Notes under the pieces: generated by a model
Database searches by the model: none
The model's input: the letters and a program-made list of their open reading frames with translations, nothing else
What the model was told of the DNA's origin: nothing
Assembly (NCBI GenBank): GCA_015061765.1
Contig: SUVZ01000006.1
Coordinates: 1-25,925 of the forward strand
DNA from: Lentisphaerota bacterium
GTDB lineage: Bacteria > Verrucomicrobiota > Kiritimatiellia > RFP12 > UBA1067
DNA length: 25,925 nt
Direction of reading: 5' to 3'
Made by a program: the position numbers and the translations under genes
Shown here: in pieces, positions 15,054 through 22,087 of the stretch
How the letters are laid out: every line of letters begins with the position of its first letter
How positions within the stretch are numbered: the first letter of the stretch is position 1

Positions 15054-16919
15054 ATGGACCGTCAGGTAATGGAAACAGACATTGTGGTGACGGGATTCGG
15101 TCCTGCCTCCGCAGGATTTCTTCTCACGCTCGCCCCTGAGCTTGCCAAGACGAAGGAGGACGGAACTCCGCTCTACGAGTCGAAGGTGATGCCGGGAATG
15201 CCTCTCCAGGTGATGTGCTACGAGCGCGCCGACGATACGGGTTTCGGCGTTTCAGGAATCGTGACCAAGGCGGATGCCATCCGCGCCACGTTCCCCGGCG
15301 CAGATCTTGCAAAGGAGATTCCGAACGCAGCCGACGTCTCCGGTGAGGAGACCGCATATCTCTTCGACCATCTCGGATGCTCAAAACGCTCGGTCGGCAC
15401 TAAGTTCATCGACGCCTGCTTCAAGGCCGGCGGTATCGTCATGAAGGGAGGCAAATTCAACGCCCGCGAACTTCCTTTCACCCCGCCGTTCATGGACAAG
15501 CGCGGCGGTCTCGTGCTCAACATGGGGTCCTTCATGGGCTGGGCGGCAGGCAAGGTGATGGAGACCGGCATGGCGCAGATCTGGCCTGGTTCCCCCGTTG
15601 CCGAACCTCTCTTCGATGGCGACCGCGTCGTCGGTGTGCGCATGGCGGATCAAGGCGTCGAGAAGGATGGCACGCCCACCGACTGCCACATGCCCGGAAT
15701 GGACGTGAAGGCGGCGCTGACGGTTGTGGCCGACGGCCCCGTGGGTGCGGTGGGACGTGTGCTTGACGAGAGGTTCGGCCTGCCTGAAGGCCATGCACGC
15801 CACGATTGGGGCGTCGGCATGAAGGCCGTCGTACAGCTTCCCGAATCCTGCACTCTTGAGCCGGGAACGGTGATTCACACGCTTGGATTCCCCGAGCCTG
15901 AGATTTTCGGCTTCTTCTATGTGCATCCGAACCGCACCGCGTCAATGGGCATATTCGTTGCCCCGTGGCAGGATACTCCTGTCCGCACGACATACCGCTA
16001 TCTCCAGCATTGGATGATGCACCCGTACATCTGGCGGCATATCGAGGGCGGTACGCTCGTCTCCTGGGGCGCGAAGTCGATTCAGGAGTCAGGAACGGAG
16101 GGAGAGCCGTTCCTCTGCGGAGACGGTTTCGCGCGGATCGGAGAAGGTTCCGGCACGACGGACTGTCTGGCGAACGCCGGTGTCGACGAGGCGTGGGAGT
16201 CGGGTGCCATGCTCGCCAGGAACGTCCTCAAGCTCCTTTCCGAAGGCAAGGATTTCACGAAGGAGAATCTTGAGGCGACATACGTGTCGGAACGCCGTTC
16301 GTCCAGGCTTGGGCGCAGGCTCAAGAAGGCGACGCACGCCCGTGCCGGGTTCAACAAGTCGTTCTTCTGGGGAATGGTGGGCGAGGGCCTGTGCGGAATG
16401 ACCGGAGGACTCCTTCACCTCGGCGGAATCTTCAAGTCCGTCCCGCCGGCGAAGCGCATCCCCGAACTGTATGATGCCGTGCAGGGACGCAAGTGCGACC
16501 GCGAAGCACTCGCGAAGAACGTGAGCGAAGCGAAGAAGGCGCGCAAGCCGCTTCACGACGCCGTGATGGATGCATGCGGATGGCCTGAGATCCCGTACGA
16601 CGGAAAGCTTATGCTTCTGCATCAGGACGCCCTGCTCATCGGCGGCAAGGTACAGGCGGCGCCGGGATTCGCGGACCATGTCCGTTTCGCAGATCCTGAC
16701 CTCTGCCGCAAGTGCACGAAGCAGACATGCATCGAGATTTGCAGCGCCCAGGCTCTCATGCCTGCGGACGACGACGGTGAGCCGCCGAAGTTCGACCGCG
16801 AAAAGTGCGTCCACTGCGGCGCGTGCATCTGGAACTGCGCAATGCTGCAGCCGGGGACGGACAAGTCCAATGTGGTGTTCACGGCGGGTTCCGGCGGACT
16901 TCACTCGAACGAAAACTAA
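15054..16919 (+). CDS. FixC/ETF-QO-like flavoprotein fused to a FixX-like ferredoxin domain
   Basis: This 621-residue protein opens with an FAD-binding Rossmann motif, DIVVTGFGPASAGF (residues 9-22), and continues as a geranylgeranyl-reductase/ETF-quinone-oxidoreductase type flavoprotein with an FAD motif around LCGDGFARIGEGSGTTDCLANAG. The C-terminus carries two cysteine clusters: Cys551, 554, 559, 563 (CX2CX4CX3C) and Cys585, 588, 591, 595 (CX2CX2CX3C). This layout matches FixX more than the single cluster of mitochondrial ETF-QO. It probably passes electrons between an electron-transfer flavoprotein and quinone or ferredoxin. No fixA or fixB gene is in the window. A strong AAGGAGG (15040-15046) precedes the ATG by seven bases. 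The exact donor and acceptor are unknown. Confidence 0.8.
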   Translation: MDRQVMETDIVVTGFGPASAGFLLTLAPELAKTKEDGTPLYESKVMPGMPLQVMCYERADDTGFGVSGIVTKADAIRATFPGADLAKEIPNAADVSGEETAYLFDHLGCSKRSVGTKFIDACFKAGGIVMKGGKFNARELPFTPPFMDKRGGLVLNMGSFMGWAAGKVMETGMAQIWPGSPVAEPLFDGDRVVGVRMADQGVEKDGTPTDCHMPGMDVKAALTVVADGPVGAVGRVLDERFGLPEGHARHDWGVGMKAVVQLPESCTLEPGTVIHTLGFPEPEIFGFFYVHPNRTASMGIFVAPWQDTPVRTTYRYLQHWMMHPYIWRHIEGGTLVSWGAKSIQESGTEGEPFLCGDGFARIGEGSGTTDCLANAGVDEAWESGAMLARNVLKLLSEGKDFTKENLEATYVSERRSSRLGRRLKKATHARAGFNKSFFWGMVGEGLCGMTGGLLHLGGIFKSVPPAKRIPELYDAVQGRKCDREALAKNVSEAKKARKPLHDAVMDACGWPEIPYDGKLMLLHQDALLIGGKVQAAPGFADHVRFADPDLCRKCTKQTCIEICSAQALMPADDDGEPPKFDREKCVHCGACIWNCAMLQPGTDKSNVVFTAGSGGLHSNEN

Positions 16920-16942
16920 TTGGCATGATAGAGGAGTACGAG

Positions 16943-18034
16943 ATGAACCCTGTGTTTTCCGCAATAGTCCATTGCGTGGTTGGATGCAATGTCGGCGCCA
17001 CCGACGGTCAGACGCTTCATGTGCTCAGATGCGATACGTCCACGGGCGAGATGGCGCTGGTTCAGACAGTGAAAGGTGTGCAGGGCACGAACTATTTCTG
17101 CTTCGACCGCAACAAGGAAAATCTATATACGTACATAGGCGAGGTTGTTGATGGCGAGAAGCGCGGCGCGATAGTGAAGTTCCCGTTCAAGGACGGCAAA
17201 CTTGGCAACATGGTTCGCCTTGTTTCATTGCCGAGCGAAGCGCCTTGCCACATTTCCATCTCCCCTGACGGCGGCAGGCTGGGCTTCGCCTGCTACGGGT
17301 CGGCTACGGCAGGGACGGTAGCCGTGGACGGAAGCGGACTCGTGACCGTCGTCCACGACAATGAAGGTCTCGGCACCGACAGGAAGCGTCAGGACAAGGC
17401 CCATGCGCATTGTTCAATCTTCACCCGGGACGGAAAGCATGTCGGCATCGTCGATCTCGGCAAGGACAGCATCCTGTTCTACGAGTCCGCGACGATGAAG
17501 CCAGTACCGGCGATGACGGTGCGCACCGATCCGGGCGACGGACCTCGCCATGCCGTGTGGTCTAAGGACGGCAGGTTCCTTTTCGTCGTGAACGAACTCG
17601 GAAACAGCGTGATGAGTTTTGCGTTCGACGGCACGGGCTTCTCGCGTATCGGCAAATGGTCGACCTTGCCTGAAGGTTTCACGGAATGGTCGAAGGCCGC
17701 CGCAATAAAGCTCACAGCAGACGGTTCGGTGCTGATGGCCTCAAACCGCGGATACGAGAAGAACTCCATTGCGCTGTTTTCTGTCGACAGAGAGAAAGGC
17801 ACGTTGTCGCTCCGCAATGTCGCCGCAATCGACGGCGTGTTTCCCCGCGACTTTGAACTGACACCCGATGAGAAATACATGATTGTCGGACACAAGAGGT
17901 CCAATGAGGTGTGCATGTACCGATTCGACCGTTCGGCCTGCACTCTGGAGCCTGTCGGCACCCGTATCGAAATATGGAATCCACTATGTTTCGCTTTCGT
18001 TCCACGAGCGGAACAATCGGGAGTGCGTCCGTAG
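16943..18034 (+). CDS. Seven-bladed beta-propeller lactonase (Pgl/YbhE family)
   Basis: This 363-residue protein belongs to the lactonase family typified by 6-phosphogluconolactonase YbhE. Repeated blade motifs such as CHISISPDGGRLGFACYG, GPRHAVWSKDGRFLFVVNE and DFELTPDEKYMIVG mark the propeller. ATG at 16943 was chosen because GAGGAG (16931-16936) lies six bases upstream; the frame stays open farther upstream without family similarity. No signal peptide is evident, so it is probably cytosolic. It may open a sugar lactone made by a dehydrogenase such as the adjacent Gfo/Idh/MocA protein, but that one is predicted to be exported. It follows the FixC-like gene by 23 bases. Confidence 0.82.
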   Translation: MNPVFSAIVHCVVGCNVGATDGQTLHVLRCDTSTGEMALVQTVKGVQGTNYFCFDRNKENLYTYIGEVVDGEKRGAIVKFPFKDGKLGNMVRLVSLPSEAPCHISISPDGGRLGFACYGSATAGTVAVDGSGLVTVVHDNEGLGTDRKRQDKAHAHCSIFTRDGKHVGIVDLGKDSILFYESATMKPVPAMTVRTDPGDGPRHAVWSKDGRFLFVVNELGNSVMSFAFDGTGFSRIGKWSTLPEGFTEWSKAAAIKLTADGSVLMASNRGYEKNSIALFSVDREKGTLSLRNVAAIDGVFPRDFELTPDEKYMIVGHKRSNEVCMYRFDRSACTLEPVGTRIEIWNPLCFAFVPRAEQSGVRP

Positions 18035-18124
18035 GCAGTGGATGGTATAAGAGCTGCGCTTGCCGAACAGGCCAAGATTTTGGTCTACAAGCTCTCGTGG
18101 CTTTCGACTACTGCGCCACAAGGT

Positions 18125-18130
18125 TATAAT
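18125..18130 (+). promoter_or_regulatory. Possible promoter of the Gfo/Idh/MocA gene
   Basis: A perfect TATAAT without the TGN extension; the -35 candidate TTTCGA (18102-18107) is poor. It lies in the 126-base gap after the lactonase gene, with AGAAGGAAAC serving as ribosome-binding region just before ATG 18161. A TGGTATAAG at about 18043 is an alternative. Confidence 0.35.
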
Positions 18131-18160
18131 AATGACATCTATCAGCAGAAGGAAACAGAA

Positions 18161-19558
18161 ATGAAACTGAATCGAAGGCAGTTCTTCATGGGCGCGGCCG
18201 CATCCGTGCCATTTTTCAACATTGGGTGTTCCGTGTCTCCGCGGCGCCTGAAGCCGTCGGAAACCCTTCATCTTGGCGTCATAGGCTGCGGTGGAATGGG
18301 ATGGTCCAATACCAATATCTTTCTTCAGGACAAGAGGGTGCGCGTCACTGTGTGCTGCGATCCCGTGCGGAAGGCCGGAGACTGGAATGGCGCATGGAGG
18401 AAACCAGTCGGCTGTGAAACCTTCAAGGAGCGGATCGACAGATTTTATGGTGACAATTCCTGCCGTGTCACCACGGATTGGCGGGACGTCACAGGGGATC
18501 CTTCGGTTGATGCAGTGCTCATAGCCACGCCTGATCACTGGCATGCGGCGATCGCCATTGCTGCCATGAAGGCCGGCAAGCATGTGTATTGCCAGAAGCC
18601 GCTCACGATAAGCATCGCGGAAGGGCGGGAAATGGCGCGTGTGGCCAAGGAAACCGGCGTTACGTTCCAGGTGGGCAACCAGGGCCGCAACAGTTCCGTC
18701 AAGCGCATAGCGGCAGAGATCGTGCGTAACGGCCTGCTTGGGGAGTGCAAGAGCTGCCGTGTGGCCCTTCCTTCAGGTTCGGGTGGACTGTGGGGAGTTC
18801 CTGTCATCACCGAAAAAACGCCGTTGCCGCCATATTTCACATCTGAAGGATGGGATATGTGGCAGGGGCCTGCCGCCCATTTTGACGGCAACGCTTTCAT
18901 TCCCGGCATCCATGCGCCGATGGCATGGCGGTGGAACTGCCGCTATGGCGGAGGCATGATTCCGGATTTCGGAGCCCATGAGCTCGATACTGTGCAGTGG
19001 GCGCTCGGGACTGAACGCACAGGGCCGGTTGCCATCGAGAACATGAAGGTTTCCGGCTTCCAGAAGAACCGCGATCTCTTCACCTGGGCGGCATTCTTTG
19101 ATTTCGACGTTGTGTATGCCAACGGGTTTCGCATGCATGTCACGAACGTCGCCAAGGAAAAAGGCGTCTACAGGGGGACGATATATCATGGCTCCAAGGG
19201 CGATCTCGTCGAAGGCCTGTACAGTGGACAGCCGGTTAAACTCGGCATGCCGGCGCATCTTAAAAAGTGGCGCGAGGGCAAGGACCTCAAGGACGGCGAT
19301 GTGCGTCTGTACAAGGCGGCGGGCGGACATAGCCACGAGAGCGATTTCATAGACGGCATATACGAAAACCGTCCGATTGCGACAGACTGTGAAATCGGCC
19401 ATCGTTCCACTTCGATCAGCCTTCTTGCCAACATGTGTGTGAGACTCGGCCTTTCCGGGCTTCGTTGGGATCCTGTGCGGGAGGTATGCGTCGGACCGAA
19501 CTCCGAAGATCTCAACAGATTGCTTATGGCTCCATACGCCAATGGCTGGAGCCTTTGA
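18161..19558 (+). CDS. Tat-exported Gfo/Idh/MocA family oxidoreductase
   Basis: This 465-residue NAD(P)-dependent sugar or sugar-alcohol dehydrogenase-family protein begins with a twin-arginine export signal (NRRQFFMGAAASV, residues 4-16) and a possible lipobox-like cysteine at 23. The Rossmann motif GVIGCGGMG follows at about 39-47. The catalytic EKP motif of the family is CQKP here (HVYCQKPLT), as in many exported relatives from Planctomycetes and Lentisphaerae. The C-terminal domain includes DFGAHELDTVQWAL and ends with PYANGWSL, close to the usual family end, so the gene is intact. The substrate is unknown. It lies directly left of the fragment-rich region; the LacI remnant overlaps its last bases in another frame. 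Confidence 0.88.
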   Translation: MKLNRRQFFMGAAASVPFFNIGCSVSPRRLKPSETLHLGVIGCGGMGWSNTNIFLQDKRVRVTVCCDPVRKAGDWNGAWRKPVGCETFKERIDRFYGDNSCRVTTDWRDVTGDPSVDAVLIATPDHWHAAIAIAAMKAGKHVYCQKPLTISIAEGREMARVAKETGVTFQVGNQGRNSSVKRIAAEIVRNGLLGECKSCRVALPSGSGGLWGVPVITEKTPLPPYFTSEGWDMWQGPAAHFDGNAFIPGIHAPMAWRWNCRYGGGMIPDFGAHELDTVQWALGTERTGPVAIENMKVSGFQKNRDLFTWAAFFDFDVVYANGFRMHVTNVAKEKGVYRGTIYHGSKGDLVEGLYSGQPVKLGMPAHLKKWREGKDLKDGDVRLYKAAGGHSHESDFIDGIYENRPIATDCEIGHRSTSISLLANMCVRLGLSGLRWDPVREVCVGPNSEDLNRLLMAPYANGWSL

Positions 19559-19602
19559 CGGCATCGTGGATGCCACATCGGAAAACGCCTGTAAAAACTT
19601 GG

Positions 19603-19829
19603 TTAGACAAGTTGAATGCACGACATTGGTCAGTCCGCAGCTTACGACCTTGCGCCAGCCTTGCGCGCAGATCGCCCGTCATGCGGTGGAAATGCTGATT
19701 GCGCGCATTGCCGCCCCTGACATCCCGCCACGGGCGCTTTCCCTGTCCGCGCCGCTTGTCGTGCGCGAATCCACCTTTGGGAAAACAAGGCGCGTAAAGC
19801 CCAAGAAGGGCAGGGGAAAAGAGATATGA
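19603..19829 (+). pseudogene. C-terminal fragment of a LacI-family regulator
   Basis: The frame ending at 19829 encodes the hallmark C-terminus of LacI/GalR sugar-binding regulators: SPQLTTLRQP, then HAVEMLIARI, and finally LVVREST. The DNA-binding domain and most of the sugar-binding domain are absent; sequence before about 19603 belongs to the Gfo/Idh gene and an unrelated junction. The open frame starts at 19542 only by chance. Its stop overlaps the ATG of the next fragment (ATGA), so an operon of regulator plus secreted protein once stood here. Confidence 0.72.
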
Positions 19830-20071
19830 GATCAGTACATCGTTCCTTGGTTGTCGCAGGCTCTCTTGCTCTTGCGACCTTTCATTCGTCTGCGGCGGGG
19901 GATGCGGCTTCCCGCACCAACTTTATCGACAATGCCCACGAGTGGCTGTCCATAAGCGCATTCGCGGAGATTCAGTCCGCATATCTATTGCCGTTGCCGC
20001 TGTTTCCGGCATGGATTTTCTTGTGTCATGGAACTGCAAGCATATTGCAAACCCTGCAACAAAGCCTTTGA
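19826..20071 (+). pseudogene. N-terminal fragment of an unidentified secreted protein
   Basis: The ATG at 19826 overlaps the LacI-remnant stop and opens with a convincing signal peptide (RSLVVAGSLALATFHSSAAG) and a short mature start. After about 19940-19965 the sense information moves to a different frame that encodes the PIN remnant, so the rest of this open frame to 20071 is probably noise. The identity of the original protein cannot be told from about 40 residues. Confidence 0.5.
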
Positions 20072-20148
20072 TTCGTAAAACTCTTGAGAAGTTGGGTTTT
20101 AATTACCCGGAAATATGTACCCCGCTTGATATGAAAGGAGATGACTGA
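19942..20148 (+). pseudogene. C-terminal fragment of a PIN-domain (VapC-like) toxin
   Basis: From about 19966 the frame encodes the end of a PIN ribonuclease: an acidic DSVRISIAVAAV segment, then SGMDFLVSWNCKHIANP and YPEICTPLDM, typical of the PIN subfamily with an L-[TS]-WNCKHIAN core. The first two thirds of the domain, including the N-terminal acidic site, are missing, so it should be inactive. The stop overlaps the next small gene by one base (TGATG), and AAGGAG (20135-20140) inside the fragment serves that gene. Confidence 0.7.
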
Positions 20149-20312
20149 TGAATAAAGAAATAGATGTCTTGGAAGAATTGTGGCAGATTAAGGAAGAACT
20201 GGCTTCAAAGTTCTCTTCTTTTCGTGAATACTGCGCAGATCTTCTCAAGTATCAGGCAGAACATCATCCTGAATTTGCCAATGGACCGACAGCGGGAGCG
20301 GCGGCGAAGTAA
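20148..20312 (+). CDS. Small helical protein, probable antitoxin-like partner of the PIN remnant (copy A)
   Basis: A 54-residue charged protein starting MNKEIDVLEELWQIKEELAS. A perfect AAGGAG lies seven bases upstream and its ATG overlaps the PIN stop, so it was translated as the toxin's partner. The layout (ELWxIKxxLAxKFxSFRE then a short polar tail) resembles small proteins often found beside PIN or RelE toxins; that is recall, not a search. A paralogue lies at 21456-21614, with a diverged N-terminal half but nearly the same tail, HPEFANG and GAAAK. Its partner toxin is truncated, so it may be an orphan antitoxin. Confidence 0.6.
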   Translation: MNKEIDVLEELWQIKEELASKFSSFREYCADLLKYQAEHHPEFANGPTAGAAAK

Positions 20313-20482
20313 GATGATATTTTTGATTTTCACATCAGTAACCAGACAATGAAAGGAAGAAAAGAGAACTGATTGAGACGAGGTTCCGTTGAAGCGTGAG
20401 AAGCGCTTTGGCGGAGCGAGAACAGATTTTCCGCACAGGAAGGAGTAGAAAGAAGAAGGAGCTTTGGAATGTGGTGGAACGC
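20265..20482 (+). repeat. Direct repeat, copy A, spanning the small gene's 3' end and the region after it
   Basis: From CATCCTGAATTTGCCAATGG onward this segment matches 21567-21777 at roughly 90 percent by eye, with a five-base indel near 20374. It covers the last codons of the small gene plus about 170 bases beyond, which hold no convincing complete gene. It includes AAGCGT-GAGAA-GCGCTT (20392-20408), a potential hairpin whose one T-G pair becomes T-A in copy B. The region between the small gene and the next promoter holds nothing else recognisable. Confidence 0.85.
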
Positions 20483-20506
20483 ATAATAGAATTATAATAA
20501 GAAAAG

Positions 20507-20515
20507 TGCTATAAT
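20507..20515 (+). promoter_or_regulatory. Extended -10 promoter of the DUF3990 operon
   Basis: TGCTATAAT lies right at the 5' end of the operon. The longest open frame begins at an ATG inside this element (20514), which cannot be transcribed from it. The in-frame GTG at 20523 is eight bases past the -10, at the predicted +1, so a leaderless transcript is likely. A second TATAAT lies at 20493-20498. Confidence 0.55.
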
Positions 20516-20522
20516 GTGTTTT

Positions 20523-20993
20523 GTGTTGGACGAAAAGAAAAAGAATGATTTGTTTTATGTCTGTTCGCTAGTAGAGTATGTCGGGCGTAAAACGAATAAT
20601 AAGCGCGGCGATATTGTCGCCGCGATGGGTGACGATTGTCTTAAACACCACCTTGAATATGCCGATTTGAATCACTGCCTGCCGTTTGAAAGGGTGTCGG
20701 ATGAACTTATTGCCGATTGTGGAATTAAAAACGGCGATTATGATACGATAACGAACTGCAAGTATTCAATTCCAACAGCGACATCAATCGGGCGCGTGTA
20801 TTCGACGCTAATCGAGAGTGAAATGGGGCGCTCTGATGCGCCAATTGCCACCGTTGCAGATATGCTCTCTCCGTTTCGAAAGGTTTTTAGCTCTTTTATC
20901 ATTGATGAAATCTCCGATTTCGCCAATGGCGTCTATTTTGAAAACCCGAGTTATCAGTGGGAATCATATAAGGCGGGGAGGTTATTGCAATGA
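20523..20993 (+). CDS. Unrecognised protein paired with DUF3990; possible antitoxin
   Basis: This soluble protein of 156 residues has no signal peptide or membrane segment and I do not recognise it firmly. The N-terminal part (LFYVCSLVEYVGRKTNNKRGDIV) looks helical and is reminiscent of the DUF3791 proteins that often precede DUF3990; the C-terminal half ends with FANGVYFENPSYQWESYKAG. I chose GTG 20523 because the ATG at 20514 lies inside the -10 box. Its stop overlaps the DUF3990 start by four bases (ATGA), which strongly suggests a stoichiometric two-gene module. An antitoxin role is inferred from position only. The AT-rich codon choice differs from the flanking housekeeping genes. Confidence 0.72.
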   Translation: MLDEKKKNDLFYVCSLVEYVGRKTNNKRGDIVAAMGDDCLKHHLEYADLNHCLPFERVSDELIADCGIKNGDYDTITNCKYSIPTATSIGRVYSTLIESEMGRSDAPIATVADMLSPFRKVFSSFIIDEISDFANGVYFENPSYQWESYKAGRLLQ

Positions 20994-21466
20994 TACTTTA
21001 CCACGCCAGTGATGTTGAGGTTAAAAAGCCTGAAATCCGTAAAGCGGTTTATGCCAAAGATTTCGGTTTCGGGTTTTATTGCACGGCGAATTATGCGCAG
21101 GCTGAGCGCTGGGCGAAGCGAGACCGTAATCTTGTCGCGGTGATAAACCATTACGAATTTGAAACTATCGAGGGGTTGTCGGTTAAGAAGTTCAATGCGA
21201 TGACGGATGAATGGCTCGATTTTATCGCCGAATGCCGCAGCGGGAAAGAACATAACTTCGATATCGTTGAAGGCCCGATGGCGAACGATACGGTCTGGAA
21301 TTATGTCAACGATTTTGTCAGCGGAGTAATCTCCCGCGAAGCGTTCTGGGCTTTGGCAAAATTCAAGTATCCGACGCATCAGATTTGCTTTTGTACGCCT
21401 GAGGCGTTAAAGTGCATAAGTTTTTTGAAAGCGGAAATAATAGAGAAATATGATTATGGAAACTGA
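20990..21466 (+). CDS. DUF3990-family protein, ADP-ribosyltransferase-like candidate toxin
   Basis: This 158-residue protein matches the DUF3990 pattern: LYHAS at the N-terminus (His5), DFGFGFYCT at 24-32 (Tyr30), AERWAKR, a beta strand with HYEF, EWLDF, DIVEGPMANDTVW and a late QICFCTPEAL. The His, Tyr and a later polar residue fit the H-Y-E/Q layout of ADP-ribosyltransferase folds, to which the family has been linked; activity here is inference. It has no secretion signal. Its start overlaps the upstream gene by four bases and its end overlaps the downstream small gene by 11. The order (partner, toxin-like, small helical protein) suggests a toxin-antitoxin module. Confidence 0.8.
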   Translation: MILYHASDVEVKKPEIRKAVYAKDFGFGFYCTANYAQAERWAKRDRNLVAVINHYEFETIEGLSVKKFNAMTDEWLDFIAECRSGKEHNFDIVEGPMANDTVWNYVNDFVSGVISREAFWALAKFKYPTHQICFCTPEALKCISFLKAEIIEKYDYGN

Positions 21467-21614
21467 AGCAACAAAGGAATTGAGGGCGATCAAGGATGCG
21501 ATAGCGGCTAAATATAAGTCGTTCAGGGAGTTCTTTGATGCATTGCTCGAAGAACAGCGCTTGACACATCCTGAATTTGCCAATGGGCAGATGCAAGGAG
21601 CGGCGGCGAAGTAA
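21456..21614 (+). CDS. Small helical protein following DUF3990 (copy B)
   Basis: A 52-residue paralogue of the small protein at 20148-20312. Both share an IKxxxAxKxxSFRE core, a LLxxQ turn and the tail HPEFANG-x-GAAAK. ATG 21456 (an alternative ATG at 21450 adds two residues) lies inside the DUF3990 3' end, so it is translated in series with it. Nucleotide identity with copy A is low over the first two thirds and almost complete from HPEFANG onward, which marks a recombination edge inside the gene. It could be the true antitoxin of the operon, a second regulatory subunit, or a carried-over PIN antitoxin. Confidence 0.6.
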   Translation: METEATKELRAIKDAIAAKYKSFREFFDALLEEQRLTHPEFANGQMQGAAAK

Positions 21615-21777
21615 GATGATATTTTTGATTTTCACATCAGCAACCGAACAATGAAAGGAAGAGAACTGATTGAGACAAGGTTTCGTTGAAGCGTGAGAAA
21701 CGCTTTGGCGGAGCGAGAACAGATTTTCCGCACAGGAAGGAGCAGAAGGAAGAAGCTCTGGAATGTGTTTGGAACGC
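21567..21777 (+). repeat. Direct repeat, copy B
   Basis: Counterpart of 20265-20482, starting at the same HPEFANG codons and ending near GGAATGTG and GGAACGC. The two copies flank the DUF3990 pair. Differences are few, mostly transitions, and those in the phrase GAACTGATTGAGAC-AGGTT-CGTTGA are silent in one frame, hinting that the repeat once encoded protein. Sequence from 21778 to the terminator at 21888 shows no gene I can support. Confidence 0.85.
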
Positions 21778-21887
21778 GTCGAGTGAAAAGCCTCGGAAAC
21801 TTGAACTCGGAAGACGCATTGAAGAGGACACTGCCAGTCCGTGCAGTTTCGCCTCCTTTGATGTTTCTTTCGTAGGTCCATCCGAGG

Positions 21888-21923
21888 CACCTTCACTCGA
21901 AGCATCGAGGGAGGTGTTTTTTT
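21888..21923 (+). terminator. Strong intrinsic terminator of the DUF3990 operon
   Basis: CACCTTCACTCGA (21888-21900) pairs with TCGAGGGAGGTG (21905-21916) as a 12-pair stem with one bulged A and one G-T pair, around an AGCA loop. Seven Ts follow directly (21917-21923). This is the clearest intrinsic terminator in the window and closes the unit that begins at 20507. Confidence 0.8.
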
Positions 21924-21942
21924 CTTTCTTGCGCTTCTTTCG

Positions 21943-22080
21943 ATGTTTGACGGGGCGGATTCAAGCCGCCAGAAACAGAAAGAAGAGCGTCGCATTTTCA
22001 AGCGCCGGATGCAGATGCGTGACAGAGAGGCGCAAGAAATTATAGATGCGGCAATAAAAGGGATTGATTTTATGGCATAG
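21943..22080 (+). CDS. Possible small protein or C-terminal remnant of unknown type
   Basis: A 45-residue highly charged frame starting MFDGADSSRQKQKEERR and ending IIDAAIKGIDFMA, with coding-like composition and helical periodicity. No convincing ribosome-binding site precedes the ATG, and it lies just after the operon terminator and just before the truncated FAD enzyme. It may be the end of a larger gene lost at the insertion junction. I do not recognise the family. Confidence 0.3.
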   Translation: MFDGADSSRQKQKEERRIFKRRMQMRDREAQEIIDAAIKGIDFMA

Positions 22081-22087
22081 GTTTGCT

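Noticed and set aside
20265..21777. Direct repeats as integron attC sites or CRISPR repeats
   Set aside because: No attC-type RYYYAAC/GTTRRRY arms or integrase were found, and there are only two long copies with a 1.3-kb spacing rather than a short-spacer array.
21686..22045. 119-residue open frame through repeat copy B and the terminator
   Set aside because: It reads through the strong terminator hairpin and T-tract, and the equivalent frame in copy A stops early, so it is not supported as a gene.
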